NCBI RefSeq assembly: GCF_033446605.1
Contig: NZ_JAWQUO010000006.1
Span: 62,001-126,000 of the forward strand
DNA: 64,000 nt
Direction of reading: 5' to 3'
DNA from: Iodobacter sp025352645
GTDB taxonomy: Bacteria; Pseudomonadota; Gammaproteobacteria; Burkholderiales; Chitinibacteraceae
In this document: one piece after another, positions 44,009-53,628 of the stretch
How positions within the stretch are numbered: the first letter of the stretch is position 1
Layout of the letters: every line of letters starts with the position of its first letter
Translations under genes and position numbers: made by a program
The notes under the pieces: model-generated
The model's database searches: none
Seen by the model: the letters and a program-made list of their open reading frames with translations, nothing else
Told to the model about the DNA's origin: nothing

Positions 44009-44383
44009 CTAATTACCCGCAGCTTGCTGCGTATTCGATTTTTGGATATCAAAAGCGAACAACAGACTCATATTTCCCACGATTGGAACAACCCGCTCGT
44101 AGCTTAAACTTACCGTTGTACCACTGCTAGCCTGAGAAATCTGTAATTCAGCAGCACTAATACCCCGGATATTATCAACCGATGATTGGCGCCCAAAAGC
44201 CTCTCTAATTGCAGCGGGCTGCTGTGCACCATATTCTTTAACCGTACGTTCAATGGCTTTTTTAACGGTAAAGTACTCTAAATAAGTCGGCACCACTTTC
44301 AGCGCCGTAATGGCAATGACCGCACCTACAATTGCAAACATTAGAAAAGAGCCAAAAGACAAACCACGCTGCCGACTATGCAT
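44009..44383 (-). CDS. DUF4845 membrane protein
   Basis: A 124-residue protein with one N-terminal membrane helix (SFGSFLMFAIVGAVIAITALKVVPTYLEYF) and a small periplasmic domain. Found between lepB and rnc in many beta- and gammaproteobacteria, which fixes the family. The N-terminus RQRGLSFGSFL resembles a prepilin-like start, but cleavage is not shown. Function unknown. Confidence 0.88.
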   Translation of the reverse strand: MHSRQRGLSFGSFLMFAIVGAVIAITALKVVPTYLEYFTVKKAIERTVKEYGAQQPAAIREAFGRQSSVDNIRGISAAELQISQASSGTTVSLSYERVVPIVGNMSLLFAFDIQKSNTQQAAGN

Positions 44384-44394
44384 TATTGATTTCC

Positions 44395-45354
44395 TTAACG
44401 AATAGAGGTGCCAACGCGCCCCATATCCTTAAAATTAAGCCAAATAAGAAACGCTTTACCGACTACGTATTTATCAGGAACAAAGCCCCAATAACGGCCA
44501 TCGGCACTATGATCACGGTTATCGCCCATCATAAAGAAATGACCTTCTGGCACTTTGCAGCTAAAGCCTTCTTCATCATAGCGGCAATCTTCGCGAAAAG
44601 GAAAATCACGCACTTCACCCATATTTACCGATGGCACATCCGCCATGGCTAAAGTAGAGTAATCATGCAGACCTAGCTTTTCATTGTATTGCTTATTATT
44701 AATTAAATAAGTCCCCTGCTCTACATACTGATGGTCTGGCATATCAGTGGTTGGCACAGGTTTACCATTAATCGTTAGCTTTTTATTGCGATACTCAACG
44801 GTATCCCCAGGCAAACCAATCACCCGCTTAATATAATTAAGCGATGGGTTTTCAGGGTAATTAAACACCATCACATCACCATGCTCTGGCTTACCTACAG
44901 GTACCATCACATTATTAAGCACAGGGGTGCGCAAACCATAAGCAAATTTATTCACTAGAATAAAATCACCCACCACTAAGCCAGGACGCATTGAGCTAGA
45001 TGGAATCTGAAAAGGCTCTACAACAAATGAGCGCAATACAAATACCGCTAGCAATACAGGAAAGAAACCACGGCCATATTCAACCCAATCGGCAATCGGT
45101 GTTTCACCACGCTTCTTTGCCCAAATAAACCGATCTAAGCCCCAAATTACCCCCGTCACCAATACAAAAATAAGCATGGCAGCAGAGATAGAGCAGTATT
45201 GTACTAAGACAATAAATAAGCCCATCACCACCGCAAGATAGCCGTACTGCACTAAAGAAGGTGGCTCACTGCCTTTACGCTCATGCTTGGCACCGATTGC
45301 TACCAACACGGGCCCTAAAATGACGAAAACAATTCCGAGCAACAACCAGTTCAT
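44395..45354 (-). CDS. lepB: Signal peptidase I
   Basis: A 319-residue membrane serine protease that removes Sec signal peptides. Catalytic Ser in IPSSSMRPGL and Lys in LNYIKRVIGLPGDTVEY, plus the C-terminal GDNRDHSADGRYWGFVP box. Hydrophobic segments lie in the first 75 residues. It follows lepA by 110 bases in the same direction. Confidence 0.96.
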   Translation of the reverse strand: MNWLLLGIVFVILGPVLVAIGAKHERKGSEPPSLVQYGYLAVVMGLFIVLVQYCSISAAMLIFVLVTGVIWGLDRFIWAKKRGETPIADWVEYGRGFFPVLLAVFVLRSFVVEPFQIPSSSMRPGLVVGDFILVNKFAYGLRTPVLNNVMVPVGKPEHGDVMVFNYPENPSLNYIKRVIGLPGDTVEYRNKKLTINGKPVPTTDMPDHQYVEQGTYLINNKQYNEKLGLHDYSTLAMADVPSVNMGEVRDFPFREDCRYDEEGFSCKVPEGHFFMMGDNRDHSADGRYWGFVPDKYVVGKAFLIWLNFKDMGRVGTSIR

Positions 45355-45464
45355 CCGTTTTCCTTTTTATAGGGGAGTTTTCTAGCAAAGCACACCAACA
45401 CAGACAGTACTTTGAATACGCCAAGTAGATACAACAATGCTAGAAAAATTATTTGTCTAATAAT

Positions 45465-47258
45465 TTACTTATCGCTCACTTGCAAGATTGCAAGGAAAGC
45501 TTCTTGTGGGATTTCAACATTACCCACTTGCTTCATGCGCTTCTTACCCGCTTTTTGCTTGTCCAGCAGTTTACGCTTACGTGAAACGTCACCACCATAA
45601 CATTTTGCCAATACATCTTTACGAGTGGCTTTTACCGTTTCACGCGCCACAATCTGGCTACCAATCGCCGCTTGCACCGCCACGTCATACATCTGGCGCG
45701 GAATCAGCTCGCGCATTTTGGCCACCAGCTCACGGCCACGATACTGGCTACTGCTGCGGTGAATAATCAGGCTTAAGGCATCGACGCGTTCGCCATTCAC
45801 CAGTACATCTAGCTTAATCAAGTCAGCCACTTGGAATTCTTTAAAATCGTAATCCAAGGACGCGTAACCACGACTCACTGATTTAAGACGATCAAAGAAA
45901 TCCATCACCACTTCAGCCATTGGCAGATCGTAGCTCAGCATCACCTGACGGCCCATATACTGCATATTGCGCTGATTACCGCGCTTTTGATTACACAGCG
46001 TCATCACCGCGCCCACGTAATCTTGTGGCACCAAGATAGTGGCGGTAATAATCGGCTCACGGATTTCTTCGTATTTAGAAGGATCTGGCAGCTTAGATGG
46101 ATTTTCGATATGCACCACTTCGCCTGACTTAAGCAGCAGCTCATACACCACCGTTGGCGCGGTGGTGATCAAGTCCATATCGAATTCGCGCTCTAAACGC
46201 TCTTGCACGATTTCTAAGTGCAACAAGCCCAAGAAACCGCAACGAAAACCAAAGCCCAGCGCCTGCGAAACTTCCGGCTCGTAATGTAGCGAGGCATCAT
46301 TTAGCTTGAGTTTTTCTAAGGCATCACGCAGTTTTTCGTAATCATGGCCTTCGATCGGGTAAAGCCCCGCGAATACCTGAGATTTCACTTCTTTAAAACC
46401 AGGCAAAGGCTCAGTAGCAGGGTCTTTAGCCGTGGTGATGGTGTCGCCAACCTTAGCATTGGCAATTTCTTTAATCCCCGCAATCACAAAGCCTACTTCA
46501 CCGGCTTTCAATACGGTTCTTTGTACTGTTTTTGGGGTGAATACGCCGACTTGTTCGCAAAGATGCTGCGATTTATTCGACATAAACATGATTTTTTCTT
46601 TCGGGCTAATCTGCCCATCCACCACCCGCACCAACATCACCACGCCAACGTAGTTATCAAACCACGAGTCCACAATCAGCGCCTTAAATGCACCATCAGG
46701 ATTGCCTTTAGGGGCGGGCACTTTAACGATCAGCGCCTCAAGAATATCTTCGATACCAATACCGCTTTTGGCGGAGGCATGAACTGCATCTGTGGCTTCG
46801 ATGCCGATAATGTCTTCAATTTCTTGAATCACACGCTCAGGATCCGCCGCTGGCAAGTCAATTTTATTCAGTACAGCCACCACTTCCACGCCTTGCTCCA
46901 GCGCGGTGTAGCAGTTGGCGACAGTTTGAGCTTCAACACCTTGCGAGGCATCCACCACCAACAGCGCGCCCTCACAAGCAGCCAAAGAGCGGCTTACTTC
47001 GTAAGAGAAGTCAACGTGTCCTGGGGTGTCGATCAAATTAAGGTTATAAATTTCACCATTACGGGCTTTATAAGATAGCGCAGCCGTCTGCGCCTTGATC
47101 GTGATGCCGCGCTCTTTTTCGATATCCATCGAATCAAGCACTTGCGCGCTCATCTCACGCAGCTCTAGGCCACCACAGAATTGGATAAAACGATCAGCCA
47201 GCGTGCTTTTGCCGTGATCGATGTGAGCGATGATAGAGAAATTACGAATATGATCCAT
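45465..47258 (-). CDS. lepA: Elongation factor 4 (LepA)
   Basis: A 597-residue translational GTPase that acts on stalled or incorrectly moved ribosomes. AHIDHGKSTLADRF (G1), DTPGHVDF (G3) and NKIDLP (G4) are intact; the LepA-specific C-terminal domain has RKRKLLDKQKAGKKRMKQVGNVEIPQEAF. First gene of the lepA-lepB-DUF4845-rnc-era-recO block. Confidence 0.98.
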   Translation of the reverse strand: MDHIRNFSIIAHIDHGKSTLADRFIQFCGGLELREMSAQVLDSMDIEKERGITIKAQTAALSYKARNGEIYNLNLIDTPGHVDFSYEVSRSLAACEGALLVVDASQGVEAQTVANCYTALEQGVEVVAVLNKIDLPAADPERVIQEIEDIIGIEATDAVHASAKSGIGIEDILEALIVKVPAPKGNPDGAFKALIVDSWFDNYVGVVMLVRVVDGQISPKEKIMFMSNKSQHLCEQVGVFTPKTVQRTVLKAGEVGFVIAGIKEIANAKVGDTITTAKDPATEPLPGFKEVKSQVFAGLYPIEGHDYEKLRDALEKLKLNDASLHYEPEVSQALGFGFRCGFLGLLHLEIVQERLEREFDMDLITTAPTVVYELLLKSGEVVHIENPSKLPDPSKYEEIREPIITATILVPQDYVGAVMTLCNQKRGNQRNMQYMGRQVMLSYDLPMAEVVMDFFDRLKSVSRGYASLDYDFKEFQVADLIKLDVLVNGERVDALSLIIHRSSSQYRGRELVAKMRELIPRQMYDVAVQAAIGSQIVARETVKATRKDVLAKCYGGDVSRKRKLLDKQKAGKKRMKQVGNVEIPQEAFLAILQVSDK

Positions 47259-47453
47259 TGGTCTGCCAGAAACTCACGTAAAAAGGGGTACGAAAGAGCT
47301 GTACCGAATTTAAAAATCCTCAGGATTCAAGCTATCAGCGACAACGCAGCGCGCTAAAATCAGCGTGCTGTGATGCTGTAAGCTTGATCTGCCGTCGATT
47401 TTTGAAAATCCGATAGCTCGCTTTCGCACCCCAGATATTAATTTGCAGTGATT

Positions 47454-47699
47454 TTAACGGAAATTAGCAAGATAGGCATCAAGTGCTGCTTGATCAAGGT
47501 GGTAATGACATATTTCCACCCCGTCCGCAGCGGCCAAAACCGGCACCCATTCGCCATACTTCTCTTCTAAATGATCGACATCATCGATATCAATCCATTC
47601 TAAAACAAAGCCCTTAGCCACGGCCTGCTGCTGCAAAGCATCGCGCATCACCAAGCACAGCCCGCAATATTCGCGGCCATATAATTTAAGAGCAATCAT
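47454..47699 (-). CDS. Glutaredoxin-like thioredoxin-fold protein (DUF836)
   Basis: An 81-residue protein. It begins with LYGREYCGLCLVMRDAL, a CxxC motif at the first helix of a thioredoxin fold, and ends with a short helix typical of the DUF836/glutaredoxin-2-like group. It overlaps degP by four bases (ATGA at 47696), so it is part of the rpoE operon. A thiol-disulfide role is likely; the partner is unknown. Confidence 0.85.
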   Translation of the reverse strand: MIALKLYGREYCGLCLVMRDALQQQAVAKGFVLEWIDIDDVDHLEEKYGEWVPVLAAADGVEICHYHLDQAALDAYLANFR

Positions 47700-49105
47700 T
47701 TCGCTGGCGCACGAATAGTCATAAACATCGAAGCATCGCCACGAATCACCCGCAGTGCACTGGCTTCATTTGGCTTAAGCGCGGTCAGTAGCTGCTTTAG
47801 CTGGCCAAGGCTGGTGAGTTCTTGATTGGCCACCGCCACGATTAAATCGCCGGCCTGCAAGCCTGCCTTTGCTGAAGGGCCACGCACCGCTTGTACTTGA
47901 ACAGCAAATTTTAGGCCCATAGCCTTAAGCTGTGCCGCCTCAACTGCCTGCAAAGACAAACCAAAGCGCCCGCCTTCATCATTTTGATTGCCGCGGTATT
48001 CACGCTCTGCATTGATGCGATCGGATTGCTCAAGCACACCAATTGTCACAGCAACATCACGCAGTGCTTTATCACGCCAAACCTGTACTGGCACTTTGGT
48101 GCCTGGGCGAACAGCGGCAACATACTTAGGCAAATCGCTCGATGTCGTGACAGCCTGACCGTTAAATTTCAAGATCACATCGCCAGGCTTTAAGCCTGCT
48201 TTATCGGCGGGGCCGTCTTTTTCTACGCTAGCCAGCAGTGCACCGCTTACTTTGCTTAAACCAAAGCTTTTAGCTAAATCATCGTTTAGCTCTTGAATAG
48301 CCACACCGATTCGACCACGCGTCACTTTGCCGGTGGCTTTTAATTCATCCGCCACCTTCATCACCACATCAACCGGAATCGAGAACGATAGCCCCATAAA
48401 GCCACCCGAACGGCTGTAAATTTGCGAATTAATCCCAACCACTTCACCGGCCATATTAAATAGCGGCCCGCCTGAATTACCTGGGTTAATCGCCACATCA
48501 GTCTGAATAAACGGCACAAAGGTTTCATCTGGCAGGCTGCGGCCTTTGGCTGAAACAATCCCTGCTGTCACCGTATTTTCAAAGCCAAATGGCGAGCCAA
48601 TCGCCACCACCCACTCACCCACTTTGAGCTTATTTGCATCGCCAAGCGTGACTTTGGGCAAGCCTGTGGCATCAATTTTAAGTAAAGCCACATCAGTACG
48701 GGCATCCGCCCCAATCACTTTGGCTTTAAATGTGCGCTTATCTGTTAACTTAACGGTGATTTCATCAGCCTGCGCAATCACATGGGCATTGGTAAGAATA
48801 TAACCATCTGCGGCCATGATAAAACCAGAACCGAGGGATTGCGCTTGGCGTTCTCTGGGCTGCTGCTGTTGCCCATTACGCGGAATCATGCGCGGCACAG
48901 GAAAACCAAAACGGCGAAAAATATCCATGCCGTCTTCATCACCCACTTGCTGCGGCTGCTCTTTGATCGTGGACGTGGTTGAAATATTCACCACTGCACG
49001 GCCTTCTTTCTCGACCAGCTGGGTGAAATCAGGCAGGCTAGCTGCCGCAAAAGCGGCGCTCGCTACAAAACCCAAACTTAAACTGGCAATTAGTTTTTTC
49101 ATCAT
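47696..49105 (-). CDS. degP: DegP/MucD-type periplasmic serine protease
   Basis: A 469-residue HtrA protease. It has a signal peptide (residues 1-22), then the catalytic triad His in ILTNAHVIAQAD, Asp in DARTDVALLKI and Ser in NPGNSGGPLFN, and two PDZ domains (GPADKAGLKPGDVI, GPSAKAGLQAGDLIV). It degrades misfolded envelope proteins. Placement after rseB-rseC in the rpoE operon is the MucD arrangement. It overlaps rseC and the thioredoxin-fold gene by four bases on either side. Confidence 0.95.
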   Translation of the reverse strand: MMKKLIASLSLGFVASAAFAAASLPDFTQLVEKEGRAVVNISTTSTIKEQPQQVGDEDGMDIFRRFGFPVPRMIPRNGQQQQPRERQAQSLGSGFIMAADGYILTNAHVIAQADEITVKLTDKRTFKAKVIGADARTDVALLKIDATGLPKVTLGDANKLKVGEWVVAIGSPFGFENTVTAGIVSAKGRSLPDETFVPFIQTDVAINPGNSGGPLFNMAGEVVGINSQIYSRSGGFMGLSFSIPVDVVMKVADELKATGKVTRGRIGVAIQELNDDLAKSFGLSKVSGALLASVEKDGPADKAGLKPGDVILKFNGQAVTTSSDLPKYVAAVRPGTKVPVQVWRDKALRDVAVTIGVLEQSDRINAEREYRGNQNDEGGRFGLSLQAVEAAQLKAMGLKFAVQVQAVRGPSAKAGLQAGDLIVAVANQELTSLGQLKQLLTALKPNEASALRVIRGDASMFMTIRAPAK

Positions 49106-49575
49106 GATTTACGTTTCATCTGACAAGGGCTAAGAAACGGCGAGGGGCTTGAATGCCTACTCGCCACAATGACTGGTTCGGCAGACGCCGCCAGTTGGTG
49201 CTGCTGCTTAAGCAACACAAAACCCACTACAAATCCGATACACGCGCCAAGCACAGAATATACAGGCGATTGAGGCATAAGCCATTGCCCTAGGGCAGCT
49301 CCTGCAATCAGCAACAGCAGAGGCACACCATAAGCCCACACGGCGGTTTTAAGCAGCTGTTGCTCTGCCACAGCCACAGTCACCAAATCACCCGCCTTAG
49401 ATGACAACGGGCTTTGCACTCGAAAGCCTTCTTGAGCCTGTGCAAACAAGCGGCTCACCGCCACCGATTTGCAACCGGTTTTAGGATCGCATTGCCCGCA
49501 AGGCGTATGTGGCTTGATTTTAACCCAAGCATGCCGCCCATCGACGCGAATCACCTGTGCTTCAGTTTCAATCAT
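49102..49575 (-). CDS. rseC: RseC/MucC family membrane protein
   Basis: A 157-residue protein with two adjacent membrane helices (about residues 76-95 and 100-122). The N-terminal cytoplasmic part carries TPCGQCDPKTGC, a cysteine cluster typical of the SoxR-reducing/RseC family. It is a minor positive regulator of sigma-E or of SoxR reduction in other species. It lies between rseB and degP with overlapping ends. Confidence 0.9.
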   Translation of the reverse strand: MIETEAQVIRVDGRHAWVKIKPHTPCGQCDPKTGCKSVAVSRLFAQAQEGFRVQSPLSSKAGDLVTVAVAEQQLLKTAVWAYGVPLLLLIAGAALGQWLMPQSPVYSVLGACIGFVVGFVLLKQQHQLAASAEPVIVASRHSSPSPFLSPCQMKRKS

Positions 49576-49581
49576 GCTTAT

Positions 49582-50556
49582 TTACTTTTGTGGATTAAAA
49601 GCAAGCGCAAAGGCCTTTACCGTATCGGCAGGTACTTCACCCAATACTGTGACCATTTTTCCATCAATTTGCCGCACAAACATATGCATAGCACTTTGAT
49701 GAGAAGCGCCTTCTTTGACTTCAGCGATGGCAGGCTCTAAAAACACCGACACCGTCACCAAGCCATCGCTATACAAATGCTGCACAACCGGCATTTCTTT
49801 GCCAATCAAAGAGCGCTGAATACTTTTAAGAAAGCGAAAACCACGTGGCAAATGCTCAATCTTCCATGAAGGCTCAACGGGGCTGCTGGCTACGCCTTGA
49901 TTGGATTCCATCACCACCGCACGCAATGGATTAACGGGGCTAAGCAAAGCGCGATCAATCTTGCCGAGCACAAGGTTTGAAAACACAAATAACTCAACCG
50001 GCTGCGAATAAGGCCCAAGACGCTCAGATTTAAGAATTAAGCCACTTTCAGTGTGCATCCATAAACGCATAGGGAATCGAAACACATCCCGCGGCTCCAG
50101 CTCAAGCACCTGTGCATTTAGGCCAGCAACCCGCTCCATGCCTAATTTCTTTAACTTGTAATTAAGCAGCACCGCTTCGGCTGTTTCTGGTAAATGCTGG
50201 GGGAAAAGTTTTGAGCTAAAGCGGCGATCTAAAGAAACTGGCCTTTTAGAAGGCAAGTAAATGCTGATTTGATCGCCTTTTCTCACGTATTCACGGCGTG
50301 GACCATCTAAGGATTCACGACGCTCAATCTCAAGCGGCTCACTGCCTACATGCACAATTCGGAAAGTTTCTGTCGCATCACCATGCTGATGCGTGAACGT
50401 ACCTTGAAAATCAGCTTGCTTGGCCGCAGCCACCATCCGATTCAGCAAAACAGCCGCGTCTGCGTTATTTAGCTCAGACGCAGCCCAAGCACTCACCGGC
50501 AGAAACAAACTTACACATAGTACAAGGGGTTTTAATCTATCCAGCAAGTCGCTCAT
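49582..50556 (-). CDS. rseB: Sigma-E regulatory protein RseB (MucB)
   Basis: A 324-residue periplasmic protein with a signal peptide (VLCVSLFLPVSAWA). RseB senses lipid or lipopolysaccharide signals and guards RseA from cleavage. Seen: large N-terminal LolA-like domain (GTFTHQHGDATETFRIVHVG) and C-terminal domain (WKIEHLPRGFRFLKS). Starts one base before the rseA stop ends, directly next to rseA. Confidence 0.94.
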   Translation of the reverse strand: MSDLLDRLKPLVLCVSLFLPVSAWAASELNNADAAVLLNRMVAAAKQADFQGTFTHQHGDATETFRIVHVGSEPLEIERRESLDGPRREYVRKGDQISIYLPSKRPVSLDRRFSSKLFPQHLPETAEAVLLNYKLKKLGMERVAGLNAQVLELEPRDVFRFPMRLWMHTESGLILKSERLGPYSQPVELFVFSNLVLGKIDRALLSPVNPLRAVVMESNQGVASSPVEPSWKIEHLPRGFRFLKSIQRSLIGKEMPVVQHLYSDGLVTVSVFLEPAIAEVKEGASHQSAMHMFVRQIDGKMVTVLGEVPADTVKAFALAFNPQK

Positions 50557-51042
50557 TTAGCGCACAATCTCCGTGCCAAAATCAGCGTAAACGATATCTC
50601 GCTCCGCCAAAACATTGCCAGATTCTTGGCTATGCGCAGCCAAATAAGCACGCACGGCTGGCGCTTTTGCCACCATTTTATGATTACTCTGTACCGCAAC
50701 CATTGCAGGAGCAGTGTTTAAAACCGTATTAGATTGCCAAACTGCTACACCGACAAAGGCGATCGATGCCGCTGCAGTTAAAGGCACTAGTAGTTTTTTC
50801 ATCCCCGAACTACGCTTTAAGCGCTGTGGCGCAACCACCGTTGGCTCGGCGGCCAATCGCGCAGAAAAACGCTGCATAAACTGCGGCGACAAGAGCGGAT
50901 GTTCTTGTAAGCTATCGCTGGCCAGATGCCAATCGTACCAAGCATTCGTTAACTCAGGCTTGCGTTTCATTTCAGCTAGTAAGCCATCCATCTCTGAGAC
51001 ATCCAGCTCGCCATCCATCAAGGCGGAAAGTTTCTCTTTCAT
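50557..51042 (-). CDS. rseA: Anti-sigma factor RseA (MucA)
   Basis: A 161-residue inner-membrane anti-sigma-E factor. The N-terminal cytoplasmic domain MKEKLSALMDGELDVSEMDGLLAEM...WYDWHLASDSL binds RpoE. One membrane helix (LLVPLTAAASIAFVGVAVW, about residues 84-102) precedes a short periplasmic part. It follows rpoE by 30 bases. Released by regulated proteolysis in envelope stress, by family knowledge. Confidence 0.93.
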   Translation of the reverse strand: MKEKLSALMDGELDVSEMDGLLAEMKRKPELTNAWYDWHLASDSLQEHPLLSPQFMQRFSARLAAEPTVVAPQRLKRSSGMKKLLVPLTAAASIAFVGVAVWQSNTVLNTAPAMVAVQSNHKMVAKAPAVRAYLAAHSQESGNVLAERDIVYADFGTEIVR

Positions 51043-51072
51043 CGTATTTCCCTCTCATATCTTATGCAAAGC

Positions 51073-51684
51073 TTACCAGCGCTTATCTCGACCAACGATA
51101 TCCAATAAGGGCCTCAGCTTGCTTGCTATTGCCTCTCGGGCGCGAAAAATACGTGAGCGCACCGTGCCGATGGGGCAATTCATCACCGCAGCGATGTCTT
51201 CATAACTTAAACCATCCATTTCACGCAAGGTAATCGCTGTACGTAGCTCAGATGGCAACTCATCCACCACTGCATTTACTGTAGAGACAATCTGCCGGTT
51301 AGAGAGTTCAGTTTCAGGCGTATGGTAATCCGGTATTTGTGCCGCAGCATCCAGCGACTCACCCTCTTCGTCCTCGTAATCCGCCAATAGCTGCGGACGA
51401 CGGCCTAAAGTCGACAAATGATTTTTTGCGGTATTGATAGCAATACGATAAAGCCAAGTATAAAAAGCACTTTCCCCACGAAAGGAAGGCAAGGCACGAT
51501 AGGCCTTGATAAAAGACTCTTGTGATACGTCTTCAATTTCGTTTTGATCACGAATCAGACGCGACAATAGCCGCGCCACACGACGCTGGTACTTCACCAC
51601 CAACAGCTCAAAAGCACGCTTATCACCTGCCTGCGCCCGTACTACAAGCTCCTGATCGATGTCACGATCGGTACGCTGAATCAA
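51073..51684 (-). CDS. rpoE: RNA polymerase sigma-E factor
   Basis: A 203-residue ECF sigma factor for envelope stress. Region 2 has FELLVVKYQRRVARLLSRLI and IEDVSQESFIKAYRALPSFRG; region 4 has LREMDGLSYEDIAAVMNCPIGTVRSRIFRAREAI. Start TTG 51684 (MIQRTDRDIDQELV) has GGAGG five bases upstream; a longer start at TTG 51696 would place that site inside the gene. It heads the operon rpoE-rseA-rseB-rseC-degP-thioredoxin fold. No convincing own-type promoter was found in the 310 bases upstream. Confidence 0.96.
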   Translation of the reverse strand: MIQRTDRDIDQELVVRAQAGDKRAFELLVVKYQRRVARLLSRLIRDQNEIEDVSQESFIKAYRALPSFRGESAFYTWLYRIAINTAKNHLSTLGRRPQLLADYEDEEGESLDAAAQIPDYHTPETELSNRQIVSTVNAVVDELPSELRTAITLREMDGLSYEDIAAVMNCPIGTVRSRIFRAREAIASKLRPLLDIVGRDKRW

Positions 51685-51993
51685 GGATACCTCCAAAATA
51701 AATTTCTAGCCGTCTGTCAAAATTAAGCACCCACAAGGCATGGTGTCTTGCTTAAAGACGCCCACAAACCTTGAAGTGATGTGTTGGCACGCAAGATAAA
51801 ATGCGTAGCGCATAAGAAAATCAGTTTCCCACAACAAATCCGCCTTAATTCTGACAGGCTACCTGTGACATGGGGCTAACCATGATCTTTATCAAGTCAA
51901 TCTGCACTTATACGAACAGATTTGGCTTTATACACGGCTACGTAAGTCTGGCCTCTGTTAATATTTCATTTTTCTGGGAATGGAACATCAGCA

Positions 51994-53577
51994 ATGCGGG
52001 AATTTGATGCGTTAATTATTGGCAGCGGTCTTGGCGGGATGACCATGGCACTGCACTTAGCTGACCACATCAAAGTGGGTCTGGTCACCAAACGCGAATT
52101 GCGCGATGGTGGCAGTGGCTGGGCACAAGGCGGCATTGCGGCAGTACTTGATGGCACCGACAGCGTAGAGCTGCATATCCGTGACACCCACGTTGCAGGC
52201 GCAGGCCTGTGCGATCACGACAGCACACGCTTTATTGTGGAACACTCCAAAGAAGCGATAGATTGGCTCATTCAAATGGGCGTGCCCTTCACCAAAGACA
52301 CCGAAGGCGATAGCGCTTATCAAGGCTACCACCTCACCCGCGAAGGCGGCCACAGCCACCGGCGTATTATTCATGCTGCAGATGCTACTGGTGCTGCCGT
52401 GATCGACACACTGGCGCATAAAGTAGCCTCCCACCCCAATATCACCGTGCTTGAATCACATATTGCCGTTGATTTAATTACCGACCAAAAGCTAGGCCGT
52501 GAAGGTAAGCACTGCTATGGCGCTTACATTTACAATAAAGAAACGGACCACGTTGAAACCATCGTCGCCCGTTCTACCGTGCTGGCTAGTGGCGGGGCGG
52601 GCAAAGTTTACCTCTATACCACCAATCCCGATGTAGCAACGGGTGACGGCATTGCTATGGGCTGGCGTGCAGGCTGCCGCGTTGCCAACATGGAATTCAT
52701 CCAATTTCACCCCACCTGCCTTTATCACCCGCACGCCAAATCATTTTTGATCACTGAAGCCGTACGTGGTGAAGGCGGCATATTAAGACTACCTGACGGC
52801 ACCCGCTTTATGCCCCTGCACGACGAACGTGCCGAGCTGGCTCCGCGAGATATTGTGGCCCGCGCTATCGACTTTGAAATGAAAAAAGGCGGTTTTGACT
52901 GCGTTTATCTGGATATCTCCTATAAACCCGCCGCGTTTATTAAAGAGCACTTCCCAAATATCTATCTACGCTGCTTAGAACTGGGCATCGACATCACCAA
53001 AGAGCCCATCCCCGTTGTGCCTGCCGCACATTACACCTGCGGCGGCGTAGTGAGCGACATGGCTGGCCGCACCGATGTTGCCAGCCTCTATGCCGTGGGC
53101 GAAGTCGCCTGCACCGGTCTACACGGGGCCAACCGCCTTGCCTCCAACTCCTTACTGGAATGCATGGTTCTTGGCAAAGCTGCCGCCACCGACATCTTAA
53201 AAGCCGCCGCCACTGAGCGCCCAGATATCCCCGAGTGGGATGAAAGCCAAGTCACCGATCCCGACGAAGAAGTAGTGATCTCGCACAACTGGGATGAATT
53301 ACGCCGCTTTATGTGGGATTACGTGGGCATTGTGCGCACCAACAAGCGCCTAGAGCGCGCCCTGCATCGCATTGAGCTACTGCAGCATGAGATAGACGAT
53401 TACTACAGCAACTTCCGCGTTTCTAACGATTTAATCGAGCTGCGCAATCTAGTGCAATCGGCCGAGCTGATCGTGCGCTGCGCCATGGATAGAAAAGAAA
53501 GCCGCGGCCTGCATTACAGCCGCGATTATCCAGGCATGCTAAACGAGGCAAAGAGCACCATTCTGAGCCCAGATTAA
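51994..53577 (+). CDS. nadB: L-aspartate oxidase
   Basis: A 527-residue flavoprotein, first step of NAD synthesis from aspartate. FAD-binding start DALIIGSGLGGMTMALHLAD, then HSHRRIIHAADATG, ASGGAGKVYLYTTNPDVATGDG, MEFIQFHPTCLYHP, and HYTCGGVVSDMAGRTDV. Full length. It is divergent from rpoE with about 300 bases between. No nadA or nadC is next to it here. Confidence 0.97.
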   Translation: MREFDALIIGSGLGGMTMALHLADHIKVGLVTKRELRDGGSGWAQGGIAAVLDGTDSVELHIRDTHVAGAGLCDHDSTRFIVEHSKEAIDWLIQMGVPFTKDTEGDSAYQGYHLTREGGHSHRRIIHAADATGAAVIDTLAHKVASHPNITVLESHIAVDLITDQKLGREGKHCYGAYIYNKETDHVETIVARSTVLASGGAGKVYLYTTNPDVATGDGIAMGWRAGCRVANMEFIQFHPTCLYHPHAKSFLITEAVRGEGGILRLPDGTRFMPLHDERAELAPRDIVARAIDFEMKKGGFDCVYLDISYKPAAFIKEHFPNIYLRCLELGIDITKEPIPVVPAAHYTCGGVVSDMAGRTDVASLYAVGEVACTGLHGANRLASNSLLECMVLGKAAATDILKAAATERPDIPEWDESQVTDPDEEVVISHNWDELRRFMWDYVGIVRTNKRLERALHRIELLQHEIDDYYSNFRVSNDLIELRNLVQSAELIVRCAMDRKESRGLHYSRDYPGMLNEAKSTILSPD

Positions 53578-53599
53578 AAGACTTCTGCTCTGCAAAAAT

Positions 53600-53628
53600 A
53601 AAACCCCGTGATTACTTTGCGGGGTTTT
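53600..53628 (+). terminator. Terminator after nadB
   Basis: AAAACCCCG pairs with CGGGGTTTT over an 11-base loop. It overlaps the last codons of the convergent kinase gene, whose stop is at 53612, so the two genes share this 3' end. Confidence 0.8.

Noticed and set aside
46344..47078. A 244-codon open frame on the plus strand within lepA
   Set aside because: It lies fully antisense to the highly conserved lepA gene and has no protein-like family features; it is a shadow of the codon bias of lepA.
51697..51993. Sigma-E-type promoter for rpoE autoregulation
   Set aside because: A GGAAACT on the minus strand is the nearest to the -35 GGAACTT, but no acceptable -10 lies at the right distance, so none is called.
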